Notes: generated by a model from the sequence alone, not told the origin. 64,000 nucleotides of DNA from an uncultured Ilyobacter sp. (GCF_963668085.1 NZ_OY764059.1:558001-622000); one strand, 5' to 3'. Numbered from the stretch's first letter, positions 1 through 9,332 are shown. Made by a program: numbers and translations.

Positions 1-417
1 CATTCTGAGAGCTTGAGGCAATATGACATGTCTCATGGTCTTAAAATAATTCATCCCAAGTACTCTAGAAGCCTCATATTGACCCTTTGGAATACTCTGG
101 ATACATCCTCTTAAAATTTCACAGGTGTAAGCAGAGTAGTTTAGGATAAATGTAAGTGAAGCCGCGGTAAAGGGGGTAAGTGTGATACCCATAACTGGTA
201 ATCCATAGTAGACGAAAAATAATTGAAGGAGAAGAGGACTACCTCTAAATATCCAGGTATAGAGGGCAATACCTCTTCTGACAAATACACTTTTAGAAAC
301 TCCTCCTAAAGACAGAATAAGTCCCAGGGGAAGGGCCAAAACTCCTGTGGCAATATACAGGAGGGCTGTTAACTTTAGCCCGCCTAGTATATAGATAAGC
401 ATACCCTGCGTTTCCAT
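1..417 (-). CDS. Polar amino-acid ABC transporter permease (partial, C-terminus beyond window)
   Basis: This is the inner-membrane permease of a HisM/GlnP-type amino-acid importer. The first 139 codons are present, read leftwards from ATG at 417, and the gene runs off the left edge. The translation has hydrophobic segments and, near residues 101-139, the EAA-loop signature that docks the ATPase (EILRGCIQSIPKGQYEASRV followed by an LG and a PQALR-type end). Its ATG overlaps the TAA stop of the upstream binding-protein gene by one base, so the two are translationally coupled. An ATPase gene is expected further left. The amino acid carried cannot be told from sequence. Confidence 0.9.
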   Translation of the reverse strand, partial: METQGMLIYILGGLKLTALLYIATGVLALPLGLILSLGGVSKSVFVRRGIALYTWIFRGSPLLLQLFFVYYGLPVMGITLTPFTAASLTFILNYSAYTCEILRGCIQSIPKGQYEASRVLGMNYFKTMRHVILPQALRM

Positions 418-1205
418 TACGCCTCCTTGCCACCAAACCACTTGTCGTGGATCGTGTCAAAAGTTCCGTCTTTTTTCATTTCGTCAAGAATTTTATCAAT
501 CTCTTTCTTTAATTTTTCATCTTCTTTTCTAAGTCCTACACCGAATTCTTCTTTACCTAGGGCCTTATCTAAAGATCTGAAAATATCTTTTCCCTCTCTA
601 GCTTCTTTTTTAGCCGCATAATATTCTCCTACAATTACATCCATTACTACTGCGTCGATTCTTTTTGCCTCAAGGTCCATAAGAGCTTCGGCATTAGTAG
701 CGTATTTTTTGATTTCAGATGCACTTTCTGAGATAGGGTTCTTCATAACAAGTGTGTAGCTGCTGCTTCCAAGCTGTACTCCTATGATTTTTCCCTTTAG
801 GTCTTCTGCTGTTTGTATTGGGCTGCCAGCTAAAGTCATTATAATCTGATCATTTGCAAAGTAAGGTTCAGAAAATGCTATCTGCTCTTGTCTTTCAGGA
901 GTTATTGTCATTCCGTTCCAAACCATGTCTATATTTCCACTCTTTAATTCAAATACTATGCTGCTCCATTCACGAGGAGAAAACTCAGCCTCTACACCCA
1001 TTCTGCTTGCCACTTCTTTTGCCAGATCAATATCGAATCCTACAATTTCTCCACTTTCGTCTCTGAATCCCATTGGAGCAAAAGTATCATCTAGACCCAC
1101 TATAAATTTACCCTGTTCTTTGATTTTGTCATAAGAATCTGTGCTTTTCTTTCCACACCCTAAGAGTGCTATTGTAGCTAAAAAAATTAATACGATTTTC
1201 TTCAT
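417..1205 (-). CDS. Amino-acid ABC transporter substrate-binding lipoprotein (family 3)
   Basis: This is a 262-residue extracytoplasmic solute-binding protein of the polar amino-acid (family 3) type. It begins with a signal peptide and lipobox (LLGC, lipidated Cys17). The mature part has the expected family features: FIVGLDDTFAPMGFRD near the start, GFDIDLAKEVASRMG, and the WNGMTITPERQE region that contacts the ligand amino group. It delivers an amino acid to the permease encoded directly downstream. The Shine-Dalgarno AGGAGG lies just upstream of the ATG at 1205. Expression is probably controlled by the leader RNA between the promoter near 1500 and this start. Confidence 0.93.
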   Translation of the reverse strand: MKKIVLIFLATIALLGCGKKSTDSYDKIKEQGKFIVGLDDTFAPMGFRDESGEIVGFDIDLAKEVASRMGVEAEFSPREWSSIVFELKSGNIDMVWNGMTITPERQEQIAFSEPYFANDQIIMTLAGSPIQTAEDLKGKIIGVQLGSSSYTLVMKNPISESASEIKKYATNAEALMDLEAKRIDAVVMDVIVGEYYAAKKEAREGKDIFRSLDKALGKEEFGVGLRKEDEKLKKEIDKILDEMKKDGTFDTIHDKWFGGKEA

Positions 1206-1245
1206 TTATTTTCCTCCTAAATTAAATTATTTATAAAAAAACATT

Positions 1246-1465
1246 AAAAAAAGCCACCTGGTAAAAAAGACCTAGATGGCTTAAGTTTCTAAAGAATGTA
1301 AATTTTTCTCTTAGCCACCAGTATAAAGCAATTTAAATATAATGCAGTAAAGGCTGGTATTCTTAATTACTAAAAAGAGATACAAACCTTATATTTGGTG
1401 GTGATGAATTTTAGTTAGAGGTCTATCGGATTTATAAAACATGACTAATTCTCCTAGTTTATCTT
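1246..1465 (-). promoter_or_regulatory. Structured leader RNA with attenuator for the amino-acid ABC operon (class not recognised)
   Basis: Between the minus-strand promoter and the binding-protein gene lies a leader of about 260 nt. It contains an intrinsic terminator: AGCCATCTAGG pairs with CCAGGTGGCT (plus positions 1252-1281), followed by seven U (1246-1252). An upstream segment GGTGGCT (about 1314-1320) can pair instead with the AGCCATC arm, giving an antiterminator. That segment can in turn be sequestered by CACCACC or by an ACCAG/CTGGT stem (about 1315-1360). These mutually exclusive helices look like riboswitch or attenuator logic. I searched by eye for T-box, lysine, glycine, SAM and purine core motifs and found none. 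Confidence 0.6.
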
Positions 1466-1471
1466 TCTGAA

Positions 1472-1500
1472 ATAGTACATGTAAAGCGTAAAAAAGTCAA
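1472..1500 (-). promoter_or_regulatory. Sigma-70-type promoter for the amino-acid ABC operon
   Basis: Reading leftwards, TTGACT (plus 1495-1500) and TACTAT (plus 1472-1477) are separated by 17 bases. A start near 1465 gives a leader of about 260 nt before the binding-protein ATG. Confidence 0.7.
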
Positions 1501-1607
1501 GGGCTTTTTCCTTGCTTAAAATTTACCCTTTAATTAATATGAAGGGAAAAGATTGCTTTTTTTAAAGAAATTACTTATTATATTGTATATAAATTAGGAG
1601 GGTGCTT

Positions 1608-2924
1608 ATGAAAGGAAAAAAGGGTGTTTATACAGCAAGCCTAGGTTTGATCGGATCAGCTATAGGTCTTGGGAATCTCTGGAGATTTCCGTATATGGTT
1701 GGAAAAAATGGCGGGGGAGCTTTTCTTATAGTCTATCTTTGCTTTGTAGTTTTGCTTGGAATCCCGCTTATGGTAGGTGAGTTTATACTTGGAAGAAGTT
1801 CACATTCTGGTATCGTAGGAGCTTTTAAAAATTTCACTCCCGGGAAACCTTGGTATCTAGCAGGCGGTTTGGGAATACTTACCTCTAGTCTTATACTGGG
1901 TTTTTACGGTGTTGTAGGAGGGTGGTCATTAAGATTTTTCTACCTTTCTTCTACTAATGCACTTATCAACAAGAATCCAGAGGAGTTAGGGGATGCCTTT
2001 AGAAGTTTTATTGCTTCACCTGCAGACCCTATATTCTGGCAGGTTTTATTTATGGTGATAACGGCTCTTGTACTTATAAGTAAGATAGAGGGAAGCATAG
2101 AAAAAATAACAAAAATAATGATGCCAATGCTTTTTCTTATAATAATGGTTCTCTGCATGAAGGCACTTGTCCTTCCTGAGATCGGAAAGGGAATGGCATT
2201 TTTTCTGAAACCTAATTTTTCAGGGATTACTGCAGGCGGAATACAGGCTGCCATGGGTCAGGCATTTTTCAGTCTGAGTATAGGGATGGGAGTGCTTATA
2301 ACATACGGATCTTTTATGAAAAGTGATGAAAATCTCCTGGTTTCAGCTCTTCATGTAATTGGTACAGATACAGTTGTGGCCTTTTTGATAGGAGTGGTTG
2401 TTTTTCCAGTAGCCTTTACTTATGGCATAGAACCTGGGTCGGGGCCTGGCCTTATATTTACAACTCTGTCGTCTTTATTTAATGAGATACCGGGAGGCTA
2501 CGGATTAGGAGTTATGTTCTTTTTACTGCTATTTTTGGCGGCTTTGACTACAGCCATCTCTTTGCTTGAGTCAGTAGTGGCGTGTCTAAATAATCAGTGT
2601 AAGTTACCGAGAAATACAAGTGTCTTAATTGCAACTGTAATTATAACAATGCTAGGGGCTGTGACTTCATTATCTCTTGGTATTTGGGGAGACAGCAATA
2701 TATTTTATATCTTAGATTATATAAGTGTGGACGTTTTACTTCCTATTATGGCTATGCTGACCTCTTTTTACCTGGGATATGTTTTGGAATTAAAAGTAAT
2801 GGAAGAGGAAATGTCAAATGAGGGTGTTCAGTTTAAATATACAAAGCTTTTACAAATTATGCTAAAATTTGTATGCCCTGTTATTATAATTACTGTGCTG
2901 CTGATTGGATTGTTGCTAAATTAG
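1608..2924 (+). CDS. Sodium-dependent neurotransmitter/amino-acid symporter (NSS/SNF family)
   Basis: This is an integral-membrane Na+-coupled transporter of the LeuT/TnaT type, 438 residues with about 11 hydrophobic helices, as usual for bacterial members. The NSS hallmark GLGNLWRFPY is at residues 20-29, where the unwound helix 1 binds sodium and substrate. A GTG at 1602 is in frame but lies inside the Shine-Dalgarno AGGAGGG (1596-1602), so ATG 1608 is the better start. Substrates of bacterial NSS members are typically tryptophan, tyrosine, leucine or similar amino acids; which one applies here is not visible. It is transcribed divergently from the ABC transporter operon. Confidence 0.9.
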   Translation: MKGKKGVYTASLGLIGSAIGLGNLWRFPYMVGKNGGGAFLIVYLCFVVLLGIPLMVGEFILGRSSHSGIVGAFKNFTPGKPWYLAGGLGILTSSLILGFYGVVGGWSLRFFYLSSTNALINKNPEELGDAFRSFIASPADPIFWQVLFMVITALVLISKIEGSIEKITKIMMPMLFLIIMVLCMKALVLPEIGKGMAFFLKPNFSGITAGGIQAAMGQAFFSLSIGMGVLITYGSFMKSDENLLVSALHVIGTDTVVAFLIGVVVFPVAFTYGIEPGSGPGLIFTTLSSLFNEIPGGYGLGVMFFLLLFLAALTTAISLLESVVACLNNQCKLPRNTSVLIATVIITMLGAVTSLSLGIWGDSNIFYILDYISVDVLLPIMAMLTSFYLGYVLELKVMEEEMSNEGVQFKYTKLLQIMLKFVCPVIIITVLLIGLLLN

Positions 2925-2929
2925 TGCAA

Positions 2930-2958
2930 TTGATAATATATAGAGAATATGATATAAT
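2930..2958 (+). promoter_or_regulatory. Promoter of the DUF1385 gene
   Basis: TTGATA (2930-2935) and a consensus TATAAT (2953-2958) are separated by 17 bases, directly after the symporter stop codon. This gives the next gene its own promoter. Confidence 0.65.
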
Positions 2959-2996
2959 TTCTTTATTAAACTAAAGAATAATAGGCGGTAGTGTAT

Positions 2997-3935
2997 ATGA
3001 AAAATAAAGATATCACTGTAGGCGGACAGGCTGTCATAGAGGGCGTAATGATGAAAGGTTCTAAGAACCTGGCTACAGCAGTTAGAAAACCTAACGGTGA
3101 AATAGTTTATAGAAAGACAGAGATTTCAAGCAAAAGTGGAAAATATTCTAAACTTCCCTTTATAAGAGGATCTATAATCTTATTTAGCACCCTTATTTTA
3201 GGGACAAAAGAACTAACTTTTTCTGCTAATCAAGCAGATGATACAGAGGAGGAGCTTAGTGATAAAGAGCTTTTTATGACTGTGGCATTTGCACTTTTAC
3301 TGGGAGTAGGACTATTTATGGTTCTTCCTTCGGCTATAGGGGGCTTATTGTTTTCAGCGAACAAGCTTTATGCCAATATTCTAGAAGCCTTTTTAAGACT
3401 GCTGTTTTTCGTGGTATACATCTGGGCAATATCTTTTTCAAAGGATATCAGAAGAGTCTTTGAATACCACGGTGCAGAACATAAATCTATATATGCATTC
3501 GAAAACGGTCTAGAGCTTACTCCTGACAATGCAAAACAATATACAACTCTTCATCCTAGGTGCGGTACAAGTTTTCTATTGATTGTGATGCTCTGCTCTA
3601 TATTTGTATTTTCCATTGCAGACTTTATAATCCCAACACCTGCAACTATGTGGGGTCGTATTGGGCTGAAAGCGGTTCTGAGAGTTCTTTTTATGCCTGC
3701 TATAGCTGGATTGTCCTATGAATTTCAAAGATATACCAGCAGAAATCTTCATAAAAAGTGGGTAAAAACCTTGGCTTCACCTGGTCTGCTTTTACAAAAG
3801 ATAACCACCAAAGAGCCTGATTTAGATCAGTTAGAGGTTGCTATAGTGGCCCTTAGAGTGGCAATGGGAGAAACTGTAGACAACGCAGTTGAAATAGAAA
3901 ATAAAAACCTTAAAGTAAAAGAAGAGCACGCTTAG
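2997..3935 (+). CDS. DUF1385 (YqhQ-like) membrane protein
   Basis: This is a predicted inner-membrane protein of 312 residues in the DUF1385 family. Recognisable family segments are GGQAVIEGVMMKG at residues 9-21, EYHGAEHKSIYAFENG in the middle and a following HPRCGTSFL. Hydrophobic segments lie around residues 90-150 and 190-240. Members are widespread in Firmicutes and Fusobacteria, often next to prmC/prfA, but their function is not established. An in-frame GTG at 2991 is too close to the ribosome site (AGGCGG at 2983-2988), so ATG 2997 is preferred. The last codons lie inside a long perfect palindrome that also serves as terminator. Confidence 0.85.
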   Translation: MKNKDITVGGQAVIEGVMMKGSKNLATAVRKPNGEIVYRKTEISSKSGKYSKLPFIRGSIILFSTLILGTKELTFSANQADDTEEELSDKELFMTVAFALLLGVGLFMVLPSAIGGLLFSANKLYANILEAFLRLLFFVVYIWAISFSKDIRRVFEYHGAEHKSIYAFENGLELTPDNAKQYTTLHPRCGTSFLLIVMLCSIFVFSIADFIIPTPATMWGRIGLKAVLRVLFMPAIAGLSYEFQRYTSRNLHKKWVKTLASPGLLLQKITTKEPDLDQLEVAIVALRVAMGETVDNAVEIENKNLKVKEEHA

Positions 3936-3959
3936 CGGTGCTCTTCTTTTACTTTAAGG
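3908..3959. terminator. Perfect 22-bp stem terminator between converging genes
   Basis: The left arm at 3908-3929 and right arm at 3938-3959 are perfectly complementary over 22 bases with an 8-base loop. The left arm encodes the last residues of the DUF1385 protein and the loop holds its stop codon. U-rich stretches occur within and beside the arms, so it could end transcription from both sides; the diguanylate cyclase gene converges from the right. Confidence 0.8.
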
Positions 3960-3972
3960 AGAGAAAATAGAT

Positions 3973-5679
3973 CTAACTTCTGTGGTATATTTCTACCCTG
4001 TTTCTTCCCTTTCTTTTAGCAACATAAAGAGCCGAATCAGAATTATTGATAACAGCTTCTGTTGTGTCAACAGAATCATCTACGGCAGATATTCCCATGC
4101 TCAGTGTTACCTTGATACTAGTTTCACTGAAAATAAAAGTTTCTTCAGAGATTGTCTTTCTTATTTTTTCTGCAACTATTACTCCGGCTTTCAAATCTGT
4201 TTCAGGTAAGGCAATTAGAAATTCATCGCCACCGTATCTTCCAAAGATATCCTCGTTTCGTATTTTCCCATGAATAACTTTACTTATGGCTTGGAGAATA
4301 TAATCTCCTGCAAGATGACCATAGTTATCATTGATCTTTTTAAAGTGATCAATATCAAAGATTATACAGCAAAGAGGTAGAGGATGTCTTTTTGATTTTG
4401 TCAGTTCTTTTGAAAAAAGTTCTGAAAAGTACCGTCTGCTGTAGGTTTTTGTCAGAGGGTCTACTGTGGAGTGTAAAAAAAGTTGTTCGTTTTTTTCTTC
4501 AAGATAACTGTTCATTTTTTTTAGAGTTTCTTTTTGAATTTCAATCTCTCTGTTTTTTTCTGTCAGCTCTGAGTTTTTTTCCTTTATCATCTCAAGACCC
4601 AGGAATTCTGAATATTTTGATTTTGAATAAAGAGAGGATACAAAAGCGATAAAAATAGATATAGTACATAATTTCCAAAGCAGTCTTTGATTAATTTCAG
4701 ATTTAATTTTTATAAAGTGTTCTTTAGGTATAGTTGATAAAATTACCCAACGGTATTCTTGGGAGGTTTTGCTCTGAATATTGTCCTGGGTCTTTGTAAA
4801 TAAAATATACTCATTTTCTGTGGGATTTATTTTTATATAAGTAAAAAGGCTATTGTCTAAAAAGAGCTGTCCCATTTGGTTTTTTTTGATCTCTTCCCAT
4901 AATTTTGGCTTATCATTTATCATATTGATAGATTTTTTTTCATCAAACATAAATCCCCATTCTTTGTTTTTGTCTTGATGTAGTAGATAATATGAACTAC
5001 TGTTTATCATTGAATAAGAATTGGAATTATTAAGATCAGAGTTCTTTCTTATATCATTTATTATGTTTTTTCCAAGATAGTTTACGATAACTATACCTTG
5101 TTTTTTTCCTGATTTATCAAATACAGGAGTGGCAAATCGAAGCACTGGTTTATAAGGTAATTCTATCTTTTTATCTTCCACATTAAGATCAAAATAAGAC
5201 ATGAAAATCTCGCCTTTGTTTAATTTGATGGAATTTTTAAAATAGTAACGATCCTCTTTATTTTGTAATTCTGACTTTTCTACAATAATTGGATTTCCAG
5301 CATCATAATTAACCCTTATTTTTTCAAGGCCTGAGTTATCTATATATCTTATTTGATCGTAAATTTTTTTGTATTTTATAAAGTTTAGGTATTCTTCAGC
5401 AGTCTCATTGAAATCTAAAGAAGATTTCTCTAAATTTTTATACAAAGAGATGTTTTGAGAAAGATAAAGAATATCTGAAGTCACACTAGAAAGATCATTT
5501 AGGACAATTTCATGAACTGATTCCAAAGAAATTTTTTCAGATATTTTGATTTGATCTATCTCGTTTTTTATACTAGAATTCCTGATAACCATGAAGAAAA
5601 TAAAAGTCAAAATAAAGAAAGGGGCGAAAATATAAAGAAAATATTTTGTTTTGATATATTTACCTGCTGTTTTATTCAT
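3973..5679 (-). CDS. Membrane-anchored diguanylate cyclase (GGDEF) with extracellular sensor domain
   Basis: This 568-residue enzyme is predicted to make cyclic di-GMP from two GTP. The order is: a transmembrane helix near residues 13-31, an extracytoplasmic Cache-like sensor region of about 300 residues, a second helix near 335-355, a coiled-coil linker (365-400) and a C-terminal GGDEF domain. The active-site motif is an intact GGDEF at 483-487, and an inhibitory I-site RxxD (RNED, 474-477) lies five residues before it, so product feedback is likely. No EAL or HD-GYP domain is fused. It is a single gene, converging on the DUF1385 gene. The ligand sensed outside the cell is unknown. Confidence 0.92.
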   Translation of the reverse strand: MNKTAGKYIKTKYFLYIFAPFFILTFIFFMVIRNSSIKNEIDQIKISEKISLESVHEIVLNDLSSVTSDILYLSQNISLYKNLEKSSLDFNETAEEYLNFIKYKKIYDQIRYIDNSGLEKIRVNYDAGNPIIVEKSELQNKEDRYYFKNSIKLNKGEIFMSYFDLNVEDKKIELPYKPVLRFATPVFDKSGKKQGIVIVNYLGKNIINDIRKNSDLNNSNSYSMINSSSYYLLHQDKNKEWGFMFDEKKSINMINDKPKLWEEIKKNQMGQLFLDNSLFTYIKINPTENEYILFTKTQDNIQSKTSQEYRWVILSTIPKEHFIKIKSEINQRLLWKLCTISIFIAFVSSLYSKSKYSEFLGLEMIKEKNSELTEKNREIEIQKETLKKMNSYLEEKNEQLFLHSTVDPLTKTYSRRYFSELFSKELTKSKRHPLPLCCIIFDIDHFKKINDNYGHLAGDYILQAISKVIHGKIRNEDIFGRYGGDEFLIALPETDLKAGVIVAEKIRKTISEETFIFSETSIKVTLSMGISAVDDSVDTTEAVINNSDSALYVAKRKGRNRVEIYHRS

Positions 5680-5914
5680 TTAAATCTCCTCGGAAAATAT
5701 GTTTTTATCATTTTATTATAATCTAATCAGTAAATATATTCTATAGGGTACTAGATTTATTTTAAATAGCGACCTAAGTAAAGATATATGAAATTTAATT
5801 TTTACCAGAGTCGTTTATGAAGGGGAAGACACCGGAAAATAAAATGTTATTCTCGAAACTTGGAAAGGAAATAAAACAGAAATGTAGAAAATACTACCTA
5901 GTGGGGTGAGTATA

Positions 5915-7822
5915 ATGAACTTAAAAAAAGAACTAGGATTCTGGGAAGTTTTCAGTATAGCCAGCGGGGCTATGATCAGTTCAGGTATATTTATTCTGCC
6001 TGGAATAGCTTTTGAAAAAGCAGGTCCGAGTATAATACTATCTTATTTTTTAGGTGGTATTCTTGCTCTTTCTGGGATACTCAATGTTATAGAATTAGCC
6101 ACTGCAATGCCAAAGGCTGGCGGTGACTATTTTTTCGTTATGAGAACTTTGGGACCCTTGGTTGGAACCGTATCAGGAGTTTTAAGTTGGTTTGCCCTGT
6201 CCCTGAAGAGTGCCTTTGCAATTCTGGGTATAGCAAGTTTTATCGACGGTATTTTTTACGGGTCTGTGACGGCCAATGATATGTTCTTTATATCCATATT
6301 CGTTACACTTTTTTTCATGATACTAAATATAGTGGGGGTAGATGTTGCTGCTAGGTTTGAAGTGACTTTGGTTGTTATTTTAATATGTGTAATGGTGTTA
6401 TATGTGGTGATAGGTTCAAGTTCTATAGATTTTTCAAGATATACTCCATTTATATCCTCTTTTGAAAATGGAAAAATAAAAGAGGTTTTTCCTTTATTTA
6501 AAAATCCAGGAATACATAAAATAGTCGGGACAACCTCTCTTATATTTGTTTCTTTCGGAGGGCTTTTGAAAGCAACCACTGTGGCAGAAGAGGTAAAAGA
6601 TGCCGGGAATAATATAACTAAGGGGATGATTGCCTCTATAATGACTATAACGATATTATATGTACTCATGCTCACAGTTACCGTTGGAAATATCGACGGA
6701 GGGGATTTAGCCGGGTCACTTTCCCCTATATCAGACACAGCCAAAATAACCTTTGGAACATGGGGATATTACCTTATAAATTTTTCAGCTCTTTTAGCCT
6801 TTTTTACCACTGCAAATGCAGGGATAATGGCGGCGTCGAGGTATCCCATGGCTCTTTCTAGAGATGGACTTGTTCCTCCTATAATGAGTACGGTAAACAT
6901 CAAATTTAAAACACCAGTTTTATCAATACTTTTTACAGGGGCATTCATAATGCTTTCTCTTATGCTTCCATTAGAATTACTTGCTAAAACTGCATCTGCA
7001 GTTATACTCTTGGCATACATGCTGACAAGTCTGTGTGTGATAATACTTCGAGAAAGTAATGTCAGAAATTATAAGCCTATATTTAAGGCACCCCTATACC
7101 CTTGGCTTCAAATAAGCTGCATAATAATATTCAATTATTTTATGTTTAGTCTAGGATGGAAGGTCCTAAAGATAAATGTTTTACTCATAATAATAAGCAT
7201 ACTGATCTATTTTCTCTATGGCAAGAAAAGAACTTCACAGGAATATGCACTTCTTCATCTCCTTTTAAGGATAACTGAGAATTTAGGACTAAAGCACGGT
7301 TTAGAAGAGGAGTTAAGGGATATAATACATGAAAGGGATGAGGTGGAGTTAGATGAATTTGACAGGCTTATAAAAAATGCCCAGATTTTGGATCTGAAAG
7401 GACCCATCACTTTAGATGAACTTTTCGATATAGAGGCTAAGCATTTGACAAGTGTAGTCGATAAACCAGAGGATGAACTTATAAAACTTTTCAATGACAG
7501 AGAGAGAGAGTTTAGTACTGCAATAACGGATTTTACAGCTATTCCGCATATAGTGGTAGATGAGAAAGACCTCTTTTATCTCATGGTTGTCAGATGCCGC
7601 GAAGGGATAAGATTCAACGAGAAAAGAGACTCTGTAAAGGCGGTATTTTTATTTATAAGCAGTCCAACCCTAAGAAAAACTCATCTCAGAACTTTAGCTT
7701 CTATAGCCTCTCTAACAAGAGAGGAAAGTTATGAGATGAAGTGGATGAGTGCCAAAAATGAAAATTATCTAAGAGACATGATTTTGCTGAGTAAAAGAGA
7801 AAGGATACACCATAAATTTTAA
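5915..7822 (+). CDS. APC-family amino-acid permease with C-terminal PTS EIIA type-2-like domain
   Basis: This 635-residue fusion has an N-terminal APC-superfamily permease (about residues 1-430, some twelve helices; the early SGAMISSGIFILPG matches helix 1 of this family). After a linker comes a cytosolic domain (about 485-625) that resembles PTS fructose/mannitol-type EIIA. It has the TAIPH element where EIIA proteins carry the phosphorylated histidine, and the LMVVRC and VKAVFLFISS strands. Such a domain may regulate transport in response to phosphorylation or a nucleotide; this is inference. ATG 5915 is chosen over the in-frame GTG 5906, which lies inside the ribosome site GGGGTGAG. Confidence 0.85.
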   Translation: MNLKKELGFWEVFSIASGAMISSGIFILPGIAFEKAGPSIILSYFLGGILALSGILNVIELATAMPKAGGDYFFVMRTLGPLVGTVSGVLSWFALSLKSAFAILGIASFIDGIFYGSVTANDMFFISIFVTLFFMILNIVGVDVAARFEVTLVVILICVMVLYVVIGSSSIDFSRYTPFISSFENGKIKEVFPLFKNPGIHKIVGTTSLIFVSFGGLLKATTVAEEVKDAGNNITKGMIASIMTITILYVLMLTVTVGNIDGGDLAGSLSPISDTAKITFGTWGYYLINFSALLAFFTTANAGIMAASRYPMALSRDGLVPPIMSTVNIKFKTPVLSILFTGAFIMLSLMLPLELLAKTASAVILLAYMLTSLCVIILRESNVRNYKPIFKAPLYPWLQISCIIIFNYFMFSLGWKVLKINVLLIIISILIYFLYGKKRTSQEYALLHLLLRITENLGLKHGLEEELRDIIHERDEVELDEFDRLIKNAQILDLKGPITLDELFDIEAKHLTSVVDKPEDELIKLFNDREREFSTAITDFTAIPHIVVDEKDLFYLMVVRCREGIRFNEKRDSVKAVFLFISSPTLRKTHLRTLASIASLTREESYEMKWMSAKNENYLRDMILLSKRERIHHKF

Positions 7823-7828
7823 AATATA

Positions 7829-7857
7829 TTGACTTTTTAATGAGAGATTATTAAGAT
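7829..7857 (+). promoter_or_regulatory. Probable glyA promoter
   Basis: TTGACT (7829-7834) and TAAGAT (7852-7857) lie 17 bases apart, 29 bases before the glyA start codon. Confidence 0.5.
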
Positions 7858-7885
7858 AGAAACATCTTGATAAAGGGGGAATAAG

Positions 7886-9130
7886 ATGAATTTGAACAAC
7901 CTTAAAAATATCGATCCAGAAATTTACGATGTTGTGTTAAAAGAGGAAGACAGACAGGAGTATGGTCTAGAGCTTATTGCTTCTGAAAATTTTGTATCAA
8001 AAGCTGTAATGGAAGCTGCAGGGAGTGTGCTTACAAACAAGTATGCTGAAGGGTACCCTGACAAAAGATATTATGGCGGATGCCAGTATGTAGATGTAGC
8101 GGAAAAACTAGCCATTGAAAGGGCAAAAAAATTGTTTGGTGCAGAATATGTAAATGTTCAGGCACATTCAGGTTCACAGGCTAACATGGCTGTGTATAAA
8201 AGTCTTATAAACATCGGAGACACTATACTTGGAATGAAGCTAGATCACGGAGGACATCTCACTCACGGAATGCATGTAAACTTTTCAGGTAAAGACTATA
8301 AGGTGGTTTCCTATAGCGTTAAAAAAGATGATGAACTTATAGACTATGAAGAAGTAAGAAAGTTAGCTCTTGAAGCTAAACCAAAAATAATAATAGCAGG
8401 GGCAAGTGCCTATCCTAGAATAATCGACTTTAAAAAATTCAGGGAGATCGCTGATGAAGTGGGAGCCTACTTAATGGTTGATATGGCACATATAGCTGGT
8501 CTAATAGTAGCGGGAGAGCATCCAAATCCAGTAGAGCATGCCCATGTAGTGACAACAACGACTCACAAGACCCTTAGGGGACCTCGTGGGGGAATGATAC
8601 TCACAAATGACGAAGATATAGCAAAAAAAGTAAATAAAACAATATTCCCAGGTATCCAGGGCGGGCCACTTATGCATGTGATCGCAGCAAAGGCAGTGGC
8701 TTTCAAAGAAGCACTACAGCCTGAATTTAAAGAGTATCAGGTACAAGTGGTGAAGAATGCCAAGGTACTAGCAGAGGAGCTTCAAAAGGGAGGTCTAAGA
8801 ATCGTCAGCGGCGGTACAGACAACCACATGATGTTAGTTGACCTTACACCTAAGGGACTTACAGGTAAGGTAGTAGAAGAGGGTCTAGGTAAGGCTCACA
8901 TAACTGTAAATAAAAACGGGATCCCATATGACACTCAAAAGCCTATGATAACAAGTGGAGTAAGAATAGGAACTCCGGCTCTTACAACAAGAGGGATGAA
9001 AGAAGAAGAGATGAAAAAAGTTGCCTCATTTATACTAGCTGTAATAGATAATATCGAAGACGATGCTAAAATAAAAGAGGTAGGGGAAGAGATAAAAGAG
9101 TTTTGCAAAGATTTCCCACTTTATAGATAA
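7886..9130 (+). CDS. glyA: Serine hydroxymethyltransferase
   Basis: A cytosolic PLP enzyme of 414 residues, full length for the bacterial family. It converts serine and tetrahydrofolate to glycine and 5,10-methylene-tetrahydrofolate. The PLP lysine is Lys228 in [14 protein letters not shown], and the family segments [10 protein letters not shown] (29-38), [13 protein letters not shown] (53-65) and VDMAHIAGL (198-206) are intact. Ribosome site GGGGGA precedes ATG 7886. It is a monocistronic gene with its own promoter and a strong terminator. Besides one-carbon supply, serine and SHMT have been linked to the azadithiolate of [FeFe] hydrogenase, whose maturases are also in this window. Confidence 0.98.
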   Translation: MNLNNLKNIDPEIYDVVLKEEDRQEYGLELIASENFVSKAVMEAAGSVLTNKYAEGYPDKRYYGGCQYVDVAEKLAIERAKKLFGAEYVNVQAHSGSQANMAVYKSLINIGDTILGMKLDHGGHLTHGMHVNFSGKDYKVVSYSVKKDDELIDYEEVRKLALEAKPKIIIAGASAYPRIIDFKKFREIADEVGAYLMVDMAHIAGLIVAGEHPNPVEHAHVVTTTTHKTLRGPRGGMILTNDEDIAKKVNKTIFPGIQGGPLMHVIAAKAVAFKEALQPEFKEYQVQVVKNAKVLAEELQKGGLRIVSGGTDNHMMLVDLTPKGLTGKVVEEGLGKAHITVNKNGIPYDTQKPMITSGVRIGTPALTTRGMKEEEMKKVASFILAVIDNIEDDAKIKEVGEEIKEFCKDFPLYR

Positions 9131-9141
9131 TTGACACATTG

Positions 9142-9167
9142 AGGCTGCCTTAGGCAGCCTTTTTTTG
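9142..9167 (+). terminator. glyA terminator
   Basis: AGGCTGCC (9142-9149) pairs perfectly with GGCAGCCT (9153-9160) around a TTA loop and is followed by seven T. Confidence 0.9.
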
Positions 9168-9297
9168 ATGAACGAGAAAAAAAGAACATAATGCTAAAAA
9201 ACCGAATTCATATATAAATTTGATTTATCCATTTAATATTGCATAAAAATATAGAAGTCAAAAAATTAATTTAAAGATATAAATCTTATTTTTACTG

Positions 9298-9326
9298 TTG
9301 ACATTTTTAGAAAGTGAAATTATACT
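9298..9326 (+). promoter_or_regulatory. Strong promoter of an orphan small RNA
   Basis: A consensus TTGACA (9298-9303) is followed after 17 bases by TATACT (9321-9326). No open reading frame follows before the terminator at about 9419-9450. The bases between the glyA terminator and this promoter (9168-9297) are AT-rich with nothing recognisable. Confidence 0.75.
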
Positions 9327-9332
9327 CATACT

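Noticed and set aside
1246-1465. T-box or lysine riboswitch upstream of the amino-acid importer
   Set aside because: Neither the T-box GGTGGNACC core nor the lysine-riboswitch core could be found; the leader is kept as unclassified.
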